This document shows, piece by piece, positions 1 through 11,366 of a stretch of DNA of 39,000 nt. Made by a program: the position numbers and the translations under genes. Position 1 is the first letter of the stretch. Each line of letters begins with the position of its first letter. The notes beneath the pieces are model-generated. The model ran no database searches. It saw nothing but the letters and a program-made list of their open reading frames with translations, and had not been told where the DNA came from. Source of the stretch: Ettlia oleoabundans. Its lineage: Eukaryota; Chlorophyta; Chlorophyceae; Chlamydomonadales. The stretch covers positions 1-39,000 of the forward strand of contig JAAMXP010001551.1 of NCBI GenBank assembly GCA_019693395.1, read 5' to 3'.

Positions 1-3000
1 CCCCACCTCCCTGCCTCACCTCCTGCACGCGCGTGCAGCATTCCCCCACATCCAGCACCGCCCCCACCAGCGACACATCCTCCTCGTCACCCTCGGCGGC
101 CAGCCGCTCCGCGTTGCGCCGGAAGATGTCGGCCTGCAGGCGCAGCGCCTGTGCAGGAACAAGCAAGGACAGGGGGAGGGGCAGAACGGCATCATTGGCA
201 GCAGGTGGCTGGGAGGAAGGCTGGGAGCATGGTGGACAGCGTAGGGAGCACCACATATCTCCTATGATGGAAGATGCAAAGAAGAAACAGGATAGGTAGG
301 GATGTGGCGAAAACCTGAAGCCAGGGTAAGTGAATGCGACGTGCTGCCGGCTTTGTCTCACATCAACCACAGAGCCTTTGCTTGCCTCACCTGCAGGGAA
401 TGCCAGCAGCTGGTATCCCCGGAATCTTGCACCGCAGAATCCCCCGCTTTCTCGGGCTCCGCTGCGTCCGAGCCTCCTGCTGCTGCCGCTTCAGCTGCTT
501 CTGCTGCTAATTTCTCTGCCGTGGAAGCAAGCATCGCATCCCGACTTGGCTGCCGCGGCCACGGCGGGGGCGCTTGACTTGACCCCCCTCCTCTTGCTCT
601 AGTGCCTGCTGCTGCTGCTGCTGCTGACTGTGGTTGTGGTTGGTGCCTGCCACCTGCTGCTGGGCAGCGACCGCCTTGAGCCTGTCGCTGTCTGCAGGCT
701 GCAGCAGCAGCGGCAGGAGATCCACAGTGCCTGCAGCAGAAGCAGGACGACTTAGAGCAGGGCTGCTTGGCAGTGTTTGCAACGAGGCAAGGCAGCTTCG
801 GGGAACAGAGCCCAACACCATAGGAGGAATGATGCCAGCCACAACTTCTGCACCTTCCGCACAGTGAAACACTCCTAGCCCCCCATCCCAGTGTGCCGCT
901 CTTCGATCAACCTCCACACCATGCAACACCACTGCCCACACGAACACTCTTTGCATGTGCAAACACATAGCAAGACTCCCCGCTGACCTGCCAGAGCCGC
1001 AGTGAGGGCAAACACCTCCCCATACAGCTGGCGGCGTGAGCTGATATCCATCAGGCAGTCGTTGTGCAGCAGCAGGCGCAGCAGTGGCGACAGCGGCCCG
1101 CCACGTGCCACACACAGCAGCGGCAGCGGCAGCGGCTGCAGAACCTCCTGGGCTGCCGCTGCGGGCAGGAGTCGAGGCAGGGAATGGCGCCAAGGGAGGT
1201 TGGGGCCAGGAGCACAGGCCATGGGGTGGGGGCGGGGACAAAAGCATGTTCGCCAGGGACCCACGCACATACGTATGCAAATTCAACAGAGAAACAAGGG
1301 CAATGCCAGCGAGATGCATGTCTGCTCTCGGCGCCCCCACCGCCCACCTGCCCAGTCCTGCAGGCGCTGGCGCAGCTTACGCAGCAGCCCGGCAGCGGCG
1401 GCGTCCAGCTGCTGCTGTCGCTGTGCGGCATCTTCCTGCCGCTTGTGCACCGCTTTGCTGTCACTGCCGTGGCCGTGGTGGCCGTAGCCGTGACTGCTGC
1501 CGCCGTATCCCACACCTGCAGGGATGCGGGAAGCAAGCTTGCTGGTGAGTTAGCTATTACAGCCTACTCCTACCTAGCTTCAAGAACACCCTTGCATGGC
1601 CAGGATGGCTTGCATGCCATTGTCTCATTTCAGCAAGCTTGCAAAGTGCTGCACCTATGCTAACTGCAAGCATAGGTGCTGATCATGACAAGAACCTATG
1701 GGTCGCTTTTGGTTGTTGGCGCCGCCTCCCCTGCCGCCGCCACCACCGCCGCCGTACCCCGGGCCGCCCCAGCCGCCCGCTGTGCCGTCGAAGAGGCCCC
1801 GGAGGGCCCCCTCCCCATCCGCTTCCTCATCATCGTAGTCGTCACCATCGAATCCTGCTACAGAGCAGCCACAGAACAGTGGGTGTGGGGCGTTCCACTT
1901 GGCCCCGGCTGGCGTGTTCAGGCAGCCACGCAAGGGGGCGTAGACAGGGTGCTCAGCCGGCACCAAGCCCCGCTCTGCTGCGAACAAAATTTTCATAGGC
2001 AAGAAATTTCAAAGGTGGCAAGCACCCTGCCAAAAAGGCAGCAACGCAAGCATGCCGCTGCTCTTCAGCCTGCGTGCCAATTTCTATGTGGACACTTGCC
2101 TGCTTCATCCTCTACATCGTCACCATACATGCCCTGATAAGTCAATCCATCACCACCACCACCAAGATATCCACCAGCAGCAGCCCACGGCAGCTGCGGC
2201 GGCTCCCAGGCCTTCGCCGTACCGGCCCCCGAATGCATTGCCCGTCCGCGGCGCTTGCCACCGCTGCCGCCGCTCTTGCCCGCTGTGCCGTTCTGGGTAC
2301 TGGCAGCACCTGCCTCTGCAGCTGCTCCACTTCCTCCCACCGCTCCTCCTGCTGCTGCCGCTGTGCCTGGTGCTCCCGCCCCAGCGGCTGCAGCTGCTGG
2401 TGCGGGGGCTCCTGCTGCGGCTGTGGGGGCACCACCCTGCTGCCTCCCCCGCCGTCGGCCGCTCCGCCGCTGGCTATTCTTCCTGCTGCCTCCCTCATGC
2501 ACATCATTCCTTGCTGCCTGCTGTGCAGAGTGTGCACTGGCACCAGCTGCTGCAGGTTTAGGCTTGTCTGTGGGCAGCTTGCCATCCACCAGCACGCTGT
2601 GCAGGCGCAGCAGGAGACCTGCCAGCTCAGCGCACTGAGGCGCCACCTGCAACCCAAGCCCTGAGGCCCCTGCTCCCCCTGCTGCTACCGCTCTCGCTGC
2701 ACCTGCTGACAGCAAGCCAGTGGCCACCGCCGCTCCAGCTGTTGCTGCCGGGGACTCCGCAAGATCGATCACATCTCCCGCTCCATCAACACCGCCCCCC
2801 CATGCCGGTCCATTCCCTTCTTTTCGTGAAGCCCCAATACCCTCAGTGGCGTCATGTGCTGCTGCTGCTGCTGCTTCTGTGCCTGCTGCTCTGGCAGCCA
2901 CAGCCCACATGTGGCCGTCCACCTGTGAAAGGATGAAGGCAAAACAGGTTCAGCACGTAGTTAGATGAATCCACACAGCAGGTGAGCTTCACTCCCCCAC

Positions 3001-4298
3001 AGGCCCCTGGCACATGGGCACAAAGGGGTTGCTGTGCCCATCTGCTAGGGGTTGTAGCAGGTCAGTGACGTGGCAGCCTCCCCGATGGGTGCAGCCAGCT
3101 GCCACTAGCCTTAGCTGCCTGGTCGCCGCCCAGCAGTGCCTCCAGGTCTCGCCGGGTCACCAGCTGGCGGCAGTGCTGCACACAGGAACGAGTGGGGCAC
3201 ACAGAAGCAGATGTGAAGATGGTCAGCAACAGAATGCAGGTATCGCAGGCACTTTCTGTGCGCTGGTTTTGGCTTCTGAGTATCCCGGCTATGTGACGGC
3301 ACCGCAGTGGCAGGCGGGTGGAGCAGCAAGAGCTGAACCGCCAGGCGGATATCTCAAACAAGGTGAACATAACCAAGAGAAACTTCACCAATGCCACCAT
3401 CTGTCTGTCTAGTATCGGCACGACTGCTGCTGCTGTCGCACCCAGCATAAGGTTTAACCTGATTTGGGCACAGGAAGTGGCACACGAGCGATGGAAGGGT
3501 TGCTGGCAGCGCTGCGGCTGCCGCTTGGAGGTGCTGCCGGACGGTGGGGGCTGGCAAGCGGCAGCCACAGTCAAGAGTGAAGTCCACAGCCAGAAATGGG
3601 ACATGCTCCTCTGCCGCCCCATAGCCACCTGCTGCCGGCTGCTGCACATCTTGCTGGTTTGCTGCCAGGGAGTAAAAAAGAGTCTCCATAGCTTGAGTAC
3701 CAGCCCTAAATTCATGGGATTCAGTGTTACGCTCTGCAGCAGCAGCAGCCGGCAAGCCTCCAGGCCCCAACGTGCCGCACATATCGCAGGAGGCGCCGCC
3801 ACCACAGTTTACGTATGTGCAGGCGCCGCATTCCCAAGGCGCAGTGGTGCTCGTCCTCTGTGGCTGCTTTAGCTGCTGAGGGAGTTGGGCATCTTCCAAA
3901 CAGCCTGCTTCAGCAGCGGTAGTGGGCATTTCCATTGCAGCAGCGGCACCATTGGCGGCAGCGCTGGCTCGCTGGTTAGGCCGCTCCGTGCCGCACATCT
4001 TGCATGCCAGATATGTGATTGGATTGCAAAAGGTACACGCTCCGCAGGCCCAGCCGCCTGCAATATATGACACCAGCACACAGTGACCAACTGCGGCGGG
4101 TGCAACCCAGCCAGGACGCAACAGCGAATAATGCAACGTGGGTAGACCAAATGAGGTAAGCGGGAGCGGCAGCAGCCATAAGCGGCAAAGCCCCTTGCGA
4201 GCGCGTTCCGACAATCGTAGCATGCCTGAAATTGGTATAGTGTTCGCCTCATCGTCGCTAGATAGCACCAGCACCTCATTCTCGCTTGCTTCCAACAT
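1..4298 (-). CDS. BIRC6/BRUCE-like ubiquitin-conjugating protein with N-terminal RanBP2 zinc fingers (partial, 3' end off the left edge)
   Basis: Exons read on minus: 4298-3459, 3175-about 3115 (donor unresolved), 2922-2100, 1977-1696, 1515-1348, 1158-988, 730-654, about 600-391, 148-20. The ATG at 4298 opens a 280-codon exon. It holds an acidic VLVLSSDDE patch, two RanBP2-type zinc fingers (about residues 83-103 and 155-175, each W-x-C-x2-C...C-x2-C) and a Cys/His-rich segment that could bind zinc. An Ala/Gly-rich linker follows. Then comes HNDCLMDISSRRQLYGEVFA (exon 1158-988), followed by DLLPLLLQPADSDRL and ALRLQADIFRRNAERLAA. This order resembles the region just before the UBC domain of BIRC6 as I remember it. 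The E2 domain itself would lie beyond position 1. The exon 2922-2100 ends in a GC donor. Unresolved: a possible intron inside exon 1 (acceptor-like site near 4062), and the frame around the CAG tract near 604-630. The BIRC6 link is inferred from a short conserved block; the zinc fingers are seen directly. Confidence 0.55.
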
Positions 4299-4666
4299 CA
4301 AGTGGCCGCACCCTACACCGCCGCCGTCATAGGCCACAAAAACAAACACTTGTCACGGCGAAATCTGGTAACAGCGTGTCCCTGGCTCGCCGACAGGGGT
4401 TGAAGGCAGAAGGGCAGCGCAGCACAGCGCGGCGGGACGACCGTCCGCTGTAGGAGCCCCTAGGACTTGCTTCTGGCAGTTAGGTCTAACCTGAAAAGTT
4501 GCTTACATTCCAGGATCTGGTACGAGCTTCTCAAAATATCAAATGAACTGAGTGAATACCTGGAGTATATTAGGCATGGTGGCAGATGGTTCCACAGCGA
4601 ACCGCCCAGGCAAAGAAAGGGTCAAGGGTGGCAGATGCTCCGCGCTGCCACGCTGCACCCAGGCTG
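4299..4666. other. Intergenic spacer between two same-strand genes
   Basis: These 368 bases lie between the exostosin stop (4667) and the ATG of the upstream-reading BIRC6-like gene (4298). They should hold the exostosin 3' UTR and polyadenylation site and the BIRC6-like promoter and 5' UTR. I see no convincing ORF, RNA gene or repeat. Confidence 0.6.
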
Positions 4667-7600
4667 CTACCGTGTCGCATCTATCCTGCCATGCAGCCAG
4701 GACATTATTGTGTGAAATGCATCATCTTTAAATGTCTCCAAGTTGGGAACAGGCTCCGGCAGGGACAGCGGCATGGCCCCGCCTTCCCCGCCCTCTTGCG
4801 CCTGCCGAACCGGAGCGTACTCCTGCTGCAGCTCCCGTATGCGTTTGGCATAGGGCCGCCAGCTGCTATATGAGAAGCGGTGCCACACACGCGCCAAGTT
4901 GCGCTGCATTTCCTCCCGCTGTTGTTGCGGTACCGCCAGCAGTATCTCAGGCAGCTGCTCCACATCTGAGGAGTTTATCCGCAAGCCAAACTGCGAGAAG
5001 TCAAGGATCGACTCAAATGACACGTGCACGTTGTCGATGATGACTACAGGAATACACCTGCACGGTATGGGGTGCAAAGGGTGGGCACAGGAACAAGGGT
5101 GTGGCAGAGCAGGAAAGGACAAGCGGGATGAGCGGTTGGTTCATCTACTACTGGTGTAGGTGCAAGGAGGGTCAGGCTGGCACCTCCCGCAGACTGCTAC
5201 TATGAGGTGCCACCAGCTGCTGTTGGCACTTGAGGCAACTGGTGACGAGTGGGACCAGTTGCGAAACAGAGCAGCCGTCGTCAAGCGAGAGAGAATCCAT
5301 CCATCCATCAAGCCACCCAAACAGCCCCCCCCCCCCACCCACCCCCCCACCCATGCAGCACGGCATCGTCCATGCGCGCGCTCCAGCCGTCTCCTTGCAG
5401 CACAAGGCAGAAAGTTGAGGAGGCCAAAAGCTCGCTGTATTCGCCCTGTGGCCCATCCTCATAGCTGCATGAATGGAGTGAGGCGGGGAGGCATTAAACT
5501 GGACGGCTTGTCAAGCATAGCTCTAGAGAAAAGGAAGGGCTGGGAGGCATCGAGGACCCCGCAGGAAGAGATGCTGCCTGTGGTGGCATGCCACGTTAGC
5601 ACAGCATGCCGGCAGATGCCAGCGTGGCGATGACAAAGAGCGCACCTGCCAACTGCCATCTGATATTGCTGCAACCACTGGTGCTCCCGAGACGCGTTGT
5701 CGACACGCTGGCGCACCCCTCGGCTGTACTTCAGGTTCTCGTGTTGAACCTGCAGGGCCAAACTTCGGGGTGGGGCCCTGCCAACTTGCGGCCTAGCCTG
5801 ACAATGGCCGCTGCAACCTTCATGTTGAGCAGCAGCGAAGTGCCTGGCTCGCCGGTAAGTGACTGTTGGCAATGCACCAACGCAGGGCTCGCATTACCAG
5901 CTACCGGGCCCAGGGTCTGTTCTCAATCAACCCAGCCATCTGGTTTCATCAATAACTCACTCGCCCCTACTTGGAGGAGGTTCAGTCAGCAGCAGCAGGG
6001 CTGGGCGCCAAAGTTGCTAGGCTCCAGCCAGCGATATGCAGCAAGAAAGACCTCACCCTGCCCCTGTGGAAGGCCAGCCAGGTGCGGTTACGAGCCGGGG
6101 CGCCAAACAGCGGCGACTGCCTATTGTGGTTGGGGGATTTCATCAGCGGGACTATCAGATCCTGGAGTAGGGACGAGGAGGGAGAGAAAGAGGGGATGAG
6201 TGGGGAGGAAATGAGACGAAAGGGTTCTAGCGGGGGTTTCATGACATTATTTATTCGTACTTTATGATGATCAATAGCACTAGCTCAGCTACTGGCTAAA
6301 TCATAAGCCATAGCCTGAGCTCAGTGGCCCCCATGCAATCATGAAACCATACTGCCGCAATATGTGGTGCTAGATTGCAGCGGCCTCACCTTCTGTGGGT
6401 CATAGCATGGGTGGTGCCCCAGCTTGCGCTGAAACCCGCGTGGTTCAAACTGCACCAGGCAATACACACAGCATGCGAGTTAGCCTTTGAACAAGCTCTT
6501 GAAGCTGGCTTTTCCTGCTAGCTTGCAGGGAGCTTCCTACGAGTACACACAACCTGCAAGAACGCCAAGCCTGCCAGACATTCACAAAGCAGCGCACATC
6601 ACCCCTTAACTCACCTGCGGGTGGTGCAGTTCAGTGCTGCACAGCAACAGCAAAGAAGCGAGACAATGCAGCCAGTAAGCGGACCAGGTGCATCAGCTCA
6701 CACTACCATCATGCACCTAGTAAGGGGCTGTTGTGAGTTGCCTGCTGGCCGAACAAATGAGTGCTACTGATCTGCCAAGCGGGGAAAGGCTGTAACTGCT
6801 GACTGGGATTTCACCTGTAATCATCCTCCCAATCTGTAACGCAATGCCAAGAGGATTGCGTGGCAGTGGAGGACATAATTAAGCGTGAGTTGAAAGGCTT
6901 GGAACAGGGCGAGCAGATCAGCCAAACAAATAAGGACTTGGACCAGGATGCAGGACGAAAGCAGTGCCATGCTGACAGTAAGAACAGGGCCAGAACCTTA
7001 CCCAGCCCAACCCGCCAGGCTAGTGCTTCTGTCATGCATCCAACCGATGACAGAAGGCAGGCTGGCAGAGGTGTGATCCCAACAGCACAGAGCAGCAGCC
7101 TCACATCCCGTCAGGCTGGTGTGGTTGGCATCCATGCGGCCCCAGTGGGAGAGGATGATGGAAGGGCGAAGTGCAGCGGGCACCCAGCAGCTGCCCTCAT
7201 CGTGGGTGACTAGCCAGATGTGGTCCCGCCCGCCGCGGCGATTCCTGCAGAGAGCAGTGGACGTGTGCTATGTAGGTCAACCTGCGGAAGCAATAAAAGG
7301 CCAGAAGGCAGAAGCTGGGTGCGACAAGCGGCGACGATGCTTGACGTATCAATAAGTCTGTCCGCCCGCCAACCATGAAGCAGCCCCAGGCTCTCACCAC
7401 CAGGGGTGATGCGACTGTATCCAGTGATAAGCCTCCAACAGCATGTTGCAACCGCCATGCGCCCTGTTTTGTACGGGGGCGTAGAACCAGTCCCTCAGGC
7501 TCTGGCTGCCGGACCTCACAGGGTAGATGAAGCAGCTGGTGAGGACTGGAACGTAAAAGAAGTCTACAGTGCAAACAGGGAAGGCAGCCATACTGTAAGG

Positions 7601-10600
7601 GCCTGCCCTTACAAGGGCCTGCCTGCATTTCTGGTCGTCCGATTTGCAGCTTGTGAGGCAACGTGTACCGAACGCACTGCTTCGACACAGCAATTGAGCA
7701 GAAGGTAGGGGGCTGGCAGGCAAGCAGACCAATTGGAGCCGCAGAAGGCAGCAAGCGCAGCCCTGCAAACTCGCCCACCCACCGGCCTCCTCGGGGTCCA
7801 AGGTGCGATGCTCGCTCTGCAGCAGCATCTCAAGGAACCCGCTCTCCAGGCTGTATGGCCACTCTGTGACGCACATGCAGCAGAGCGCAGGGCGGGTGAA
7901 GGTGACGCTTGGTTTTCCTCATTGGTCCAACACAGCAGGCAGGAGACAGCCTGGGCTGGCTGGCTACAGGGGCAAGCTATCGCTGCTCACTGCGCTGTGC
8001 GGTGCTCCAGCACCCACCAGAGAGGACGCTCTCATTGGCAGGAAGGCTGTACTTCCGGGGGAGGCAGTCCTCGGTGGGACCACCCACATGGCGGTACTGC
8101 AGCAGAGAGGGGAGGTGAACGGGCATATGGGCTGGTGCAAAGAGCCATCTTGACTCCATAGAAGGTATCTCGGCAATGTGGCTGCTATGGCCCCAGTCCA
8201 CGTAGCCAGCAAGGCCCAGGCTCTTCCAGACATGCTATGATCAGAATGCACTCCACCCCATATTAATACAGTACCCTCCACCCACATTCTTAGCAGTCAA
8301 CTCAGTGAAGAGTGTTTCAGACATGAAGGACCCACCTGCATCATGAGTGTGCTGTAGTCGCTCTCCAACTCGTAGCTGCGGGGAGGCAGGCAAGGAGGCG
8401 GGAAAACAGGCAAATCAAGATGGCCAAGTCAGAGATGCGGAGATTCTGCCTCCCACTTGCCGCCCTTCCACAACACCGCAGCAGTGTTACAACTTGCATG
8501 ATCGGTAAGCATGCTGGAATGACCACTATCAACCATGCGACCGGCAGCGGGCTGAAACTGAGCCGTGTTCAAGGTACGGTGACTGGCAACACGGCCGGCT
8601 CACACATATATGAGCGGGCGCTTGCGGGTGGCGTTTGCAGGAAAGTCCTGGGCTGCAGGTGTGTGGATGTTTTCTCCAAGCCAAGGCCTCTCCTTTTCCA
8701 ACCCTGCAGCAAGAGCGCGGCAATAGACATGTTGCTCGCCTTGTTTGTGATCGTTGATGCTGCTCCTGCACTAATCAACTAAATGGCTCAAAGTTGCCGA
8801 TGCTGAGAGGTTGCTTGTGTGCTGCAGTTTTAGCATTGCTGGATGTAAAAAACGAGCGCAGGACCCTGCAACTCATTTGGGACAGTAGGCATGCACCTGG
8901 TGATTCATCCGTGTTGTCGGCGGCGCGATGCGCACAGTCGATCCCATGCCAACCTGCAAGAGGTGTGAGGGTGATGTGAACCGTGAACGTGAGTGCAGCT
9001 GAGGCAAAAAGCATAGCAAACATATGTGCAGCATTGGCAAAGCATGCAGCGGTTTCCCGCCTGCATCGACCCATGAACCCAGCCCACCTTTGTGGCACTG
9101 GCAGTAGCCAAGATTGCACTCCCCACGTCCATTGCACGAGTTGAAGCAGAACTGTGCAGCACGATAACCCACAGGACACACTGTTCAAAGTTGACGTGTG
9201 ATGGCAATACCACGCCGCAGCGGGCACTCCATATCCGGAGGCATGCAACAAAGGCACGCCAGTCAAGCGCCATCAACCATCACCAGGTATCACCAGCACC
9301 CTCTACATCAACGGCAACAAGAAGGGAACCAGTGGCCAGCATGAGCCGTGCCCCACCTGCTCCACCGGCTGGTCACACAACCTGCCTTCCCAGCCAGGCA
9401 CGTTACACTCGCACTCTATTTTGGGCTCAGCAGCCATGCACCAGCCCTGCGGCCCAAAAACGTCCTCAAAGTCGCGGGTTCCTCCGTATGAGTTGTTAGG
9501 CTGGCACCACCAGTTCATGGGGCGGCCATGCTGCACAGGCGGGGCATTATTTGGTGCATCAACTGGCGCTGGGATGCGCCCGTATGTGGTGTTGGAGGGG
9601 CAGTAGCAGGCGCCTATTGTTTCATCGCAATACCCTGCAGAACAGGCAGATCATGCAGGGTGGTGATGAGAGCTAGAGTGAGGCTTTTGACTACACATAC
9701 CAATACAAACTGCCAATGAACTCACAAACAATGGGCTGACTAGTTGCTTCTGCAAGAATGTACACTCTGCACCCCGACGCACCTACACAGTGTGTGCGGG
9801 GGTGCATGTCTCCCGGAGATATTCCCCACGGTGGTGGGGTTCGTTCAACCTCAAACCCCGTCTCTCGCAAGGTGTGGGTGCAGTAGCGATTCATTGGGTG
9901 TATGCAATTGAACCCCCGCCACCCTGCACGGCGGAGTTGCAGGTCGGCCATAGGCAACTGCAGTGCTAATCACATAGAACATGAAAATTTGAAGTAAGCT
10001 GAAACAGCAAGACTCAGGCCATCACCCCCAAGCCTCCGCTGCAACTGCTTGCCTGCCGGACAGGTGCAATGCCCAGTGAGGGCGTTGCACACGCCAACCT
10101 GTACGTGTGGCAGGCATTCGCACCAAAGGGTGGGTCATGGCAGGCTATGCCTCATTTCACTATTTACATGTTTAGGCTCAAGCCTATGTGCATCAATGAG
10201 TAGACACTCTACTACTAGTCTATCAATAGCCAGCCCATCTGTCAGAAGCACCCGGCTTGCCTTGTTGCAGTCCATGCTACAGGTTCTGTCTCCGTGTGGT
10301 GCGGTGACTGCCGGCACCTCCTGCTGCATGAGGTATTCCACACACCAGGTGCCAAGGGTGCCTACACACCGCTGCTGTACTTCAACCGACACCGCTCCGC
10401 TCATCAGTCTCGTCATACCCCATCGGCGGCCGTCTAATGTGCCTCCCGTCTCCCCCACGTCCTTATCGACGTTGCCAAGGGAGCGGAAGATTCCCTGCAG
10501 TTCAAGTTCATTCACGACTCTTGCACGGCGGACAAAGGCAAGGGGAAACAACATTGGCGGGAGGTGGGGTTGGGTCTGCCCCTACTGCTGGCTGTCGCTG

Positions 10601-10835
10601 GCTGTAACCCGGCCGGCCGGAAACCATTTTGCGCCCAGATAAGAGAGAGCATGCTGTGCAAATGGTGTTTGAGCCCCGGCAAAAGCGGGCTCACCTCGTG
10701 TAAGGCTGCTGTCTGCGTTCGGATGTTGCCTGTATCCACATATAAACTGCCAGACCCCAATACCAGCACCAAGAACAGCACAAGTGCTACTTGTAAGCCA
10801 CGCTGCCGAGGGCCCGCACCCCGGCGAAGCGCCAT
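4667..10835 (-). CDS. EGF-exostosin family glycosyltransferase (GT47), type II Golgi membrane protein
   Basis: Twenty exons on minus: 10835-10695, 10494-10261, 10098-10053, 9923-9783, 9634-9357, 9151-9088, 8953-8897, 8703-8604, 8375-8336, 8096-8018, 7863-7783, 7563-7398, 7244-7105, 6833-6815, 6636-6615, 6449-6390, 6161-6057, 5749-5646, 5464-5351, 5057-4667. They sum to 2382 nt (793 aa) with every phase matching. Residues 1-47 carry a basic start and one hydrophobic anchor (LQVALVLFLVLVLGSGSLYV). Residues 118-147 are an EGF-like module (TCSMDCNK...CPAGWRGFNC). A Trp/Cys-rich spacer follows, then a second EGF module (about 281-308, SCNGRGECNLGYCQCHKG). The exostosin fold runs from RPLIYVYELE (about 348) through LVTHDEGSCW to the family signature FCLVLQGDGWSARMDD and HGCIPVVI (about 645-671). 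GT47 enzymes transfer sugars in the Golgi lumen; the donor and acceptor cannot be read from sequence. The acceptor of exon 2 is the least certain junction. Two introns (after 10261 and 10053) use GC donors, and exons 14-15 are micro-exons. Confidence 0.9.
7594..7613. repeat. Perfect 9-bp inverted repeat in an exostosin intron
   Basis: TGTAAGGGC and GCCCTTACA are separated by CT, giving a 9-bp stem with almost no loop. It sits 31 nt upstream of the acceptor of exon 12 (7563 on minus). GGGCCTGCC is repeated just beside it. The function is unknown; it may be chance or may place the 3' splice site in a structured context. Confidence 0.5.
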
Positions 10836-11366
10836 TCTAGGCGCCCTTTAGAGCGGCAGTTGCCTAGAATAATATCGGCATGATTTCCAAATGGGTTCAC
10901 ATGAACAGAGCTTACATCACTGATGCCCCACCAGCTTGGCAGCAGCGGAGACGGCGCCTGGGGCTGCGGCTTTAATGTTGAATTTCAATCTTACCAGCCG
11001 GATGAATCGTCCCACATGTTTTTCCTCATATTATTTCGATTAAATACTTAAGCGTAAGAGAGAGACTTTGGTAAGAGCCCCATTGGTGGTCTTACCAGCA
11101 AAACAAATTCTGTCTGCCAATGCTGTCGGCGTGCCGGGTCGTCAGTTGACGATGGGGCAAAGGCCAATGCTCAGTACAAGTCTTCACGAGTTTTTACTTG
11201 AACGTCGCTGCTGTTTAGTGTTGAAACCGAAGAACAGTGCATTTTGGTCAGCCCCCATTGGCAAAACCCCCTGTTGCCTGCCCCATCATGCCACGTCATG
11301 GTGAGCACCCCTCGCAATTCCTGCTGAAATCTTTTCAAGGCTCACTCATGTGTATCAACTACTGGC
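10836..11366. promoter_or_regulatory. Divergent promoter region between the exostosin gene and the plastid-protein gene
   Basis: These 531 bases separate two ATGs that point away from each other (10835 minus, 11367 plus), so both promoters should lie here. AT-rich patches stand out from the GC-rich surroundings near 11025-11060 (TTTCGATTAAATACTTAAG). I cannot name a transcription factor site, and no ORF here looks real. Confidence 0.5.

Noticed and set aside
2052..2664. Plus-strand open frames rich in Pro, Leu and Cys
   Set aside because: They are the antisense of the Ala/Gly-rich exon of the BIRC6-like gene. The minus strand has the zinc fingers, splice phases and conserved blocks.
4667..10835. 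Several separate small genes (EGF protein, exostosin fragments)
   Set aside because: All pieces splice into one 793-aa frame with matching phases at 19 junctions, so one gene explains them.
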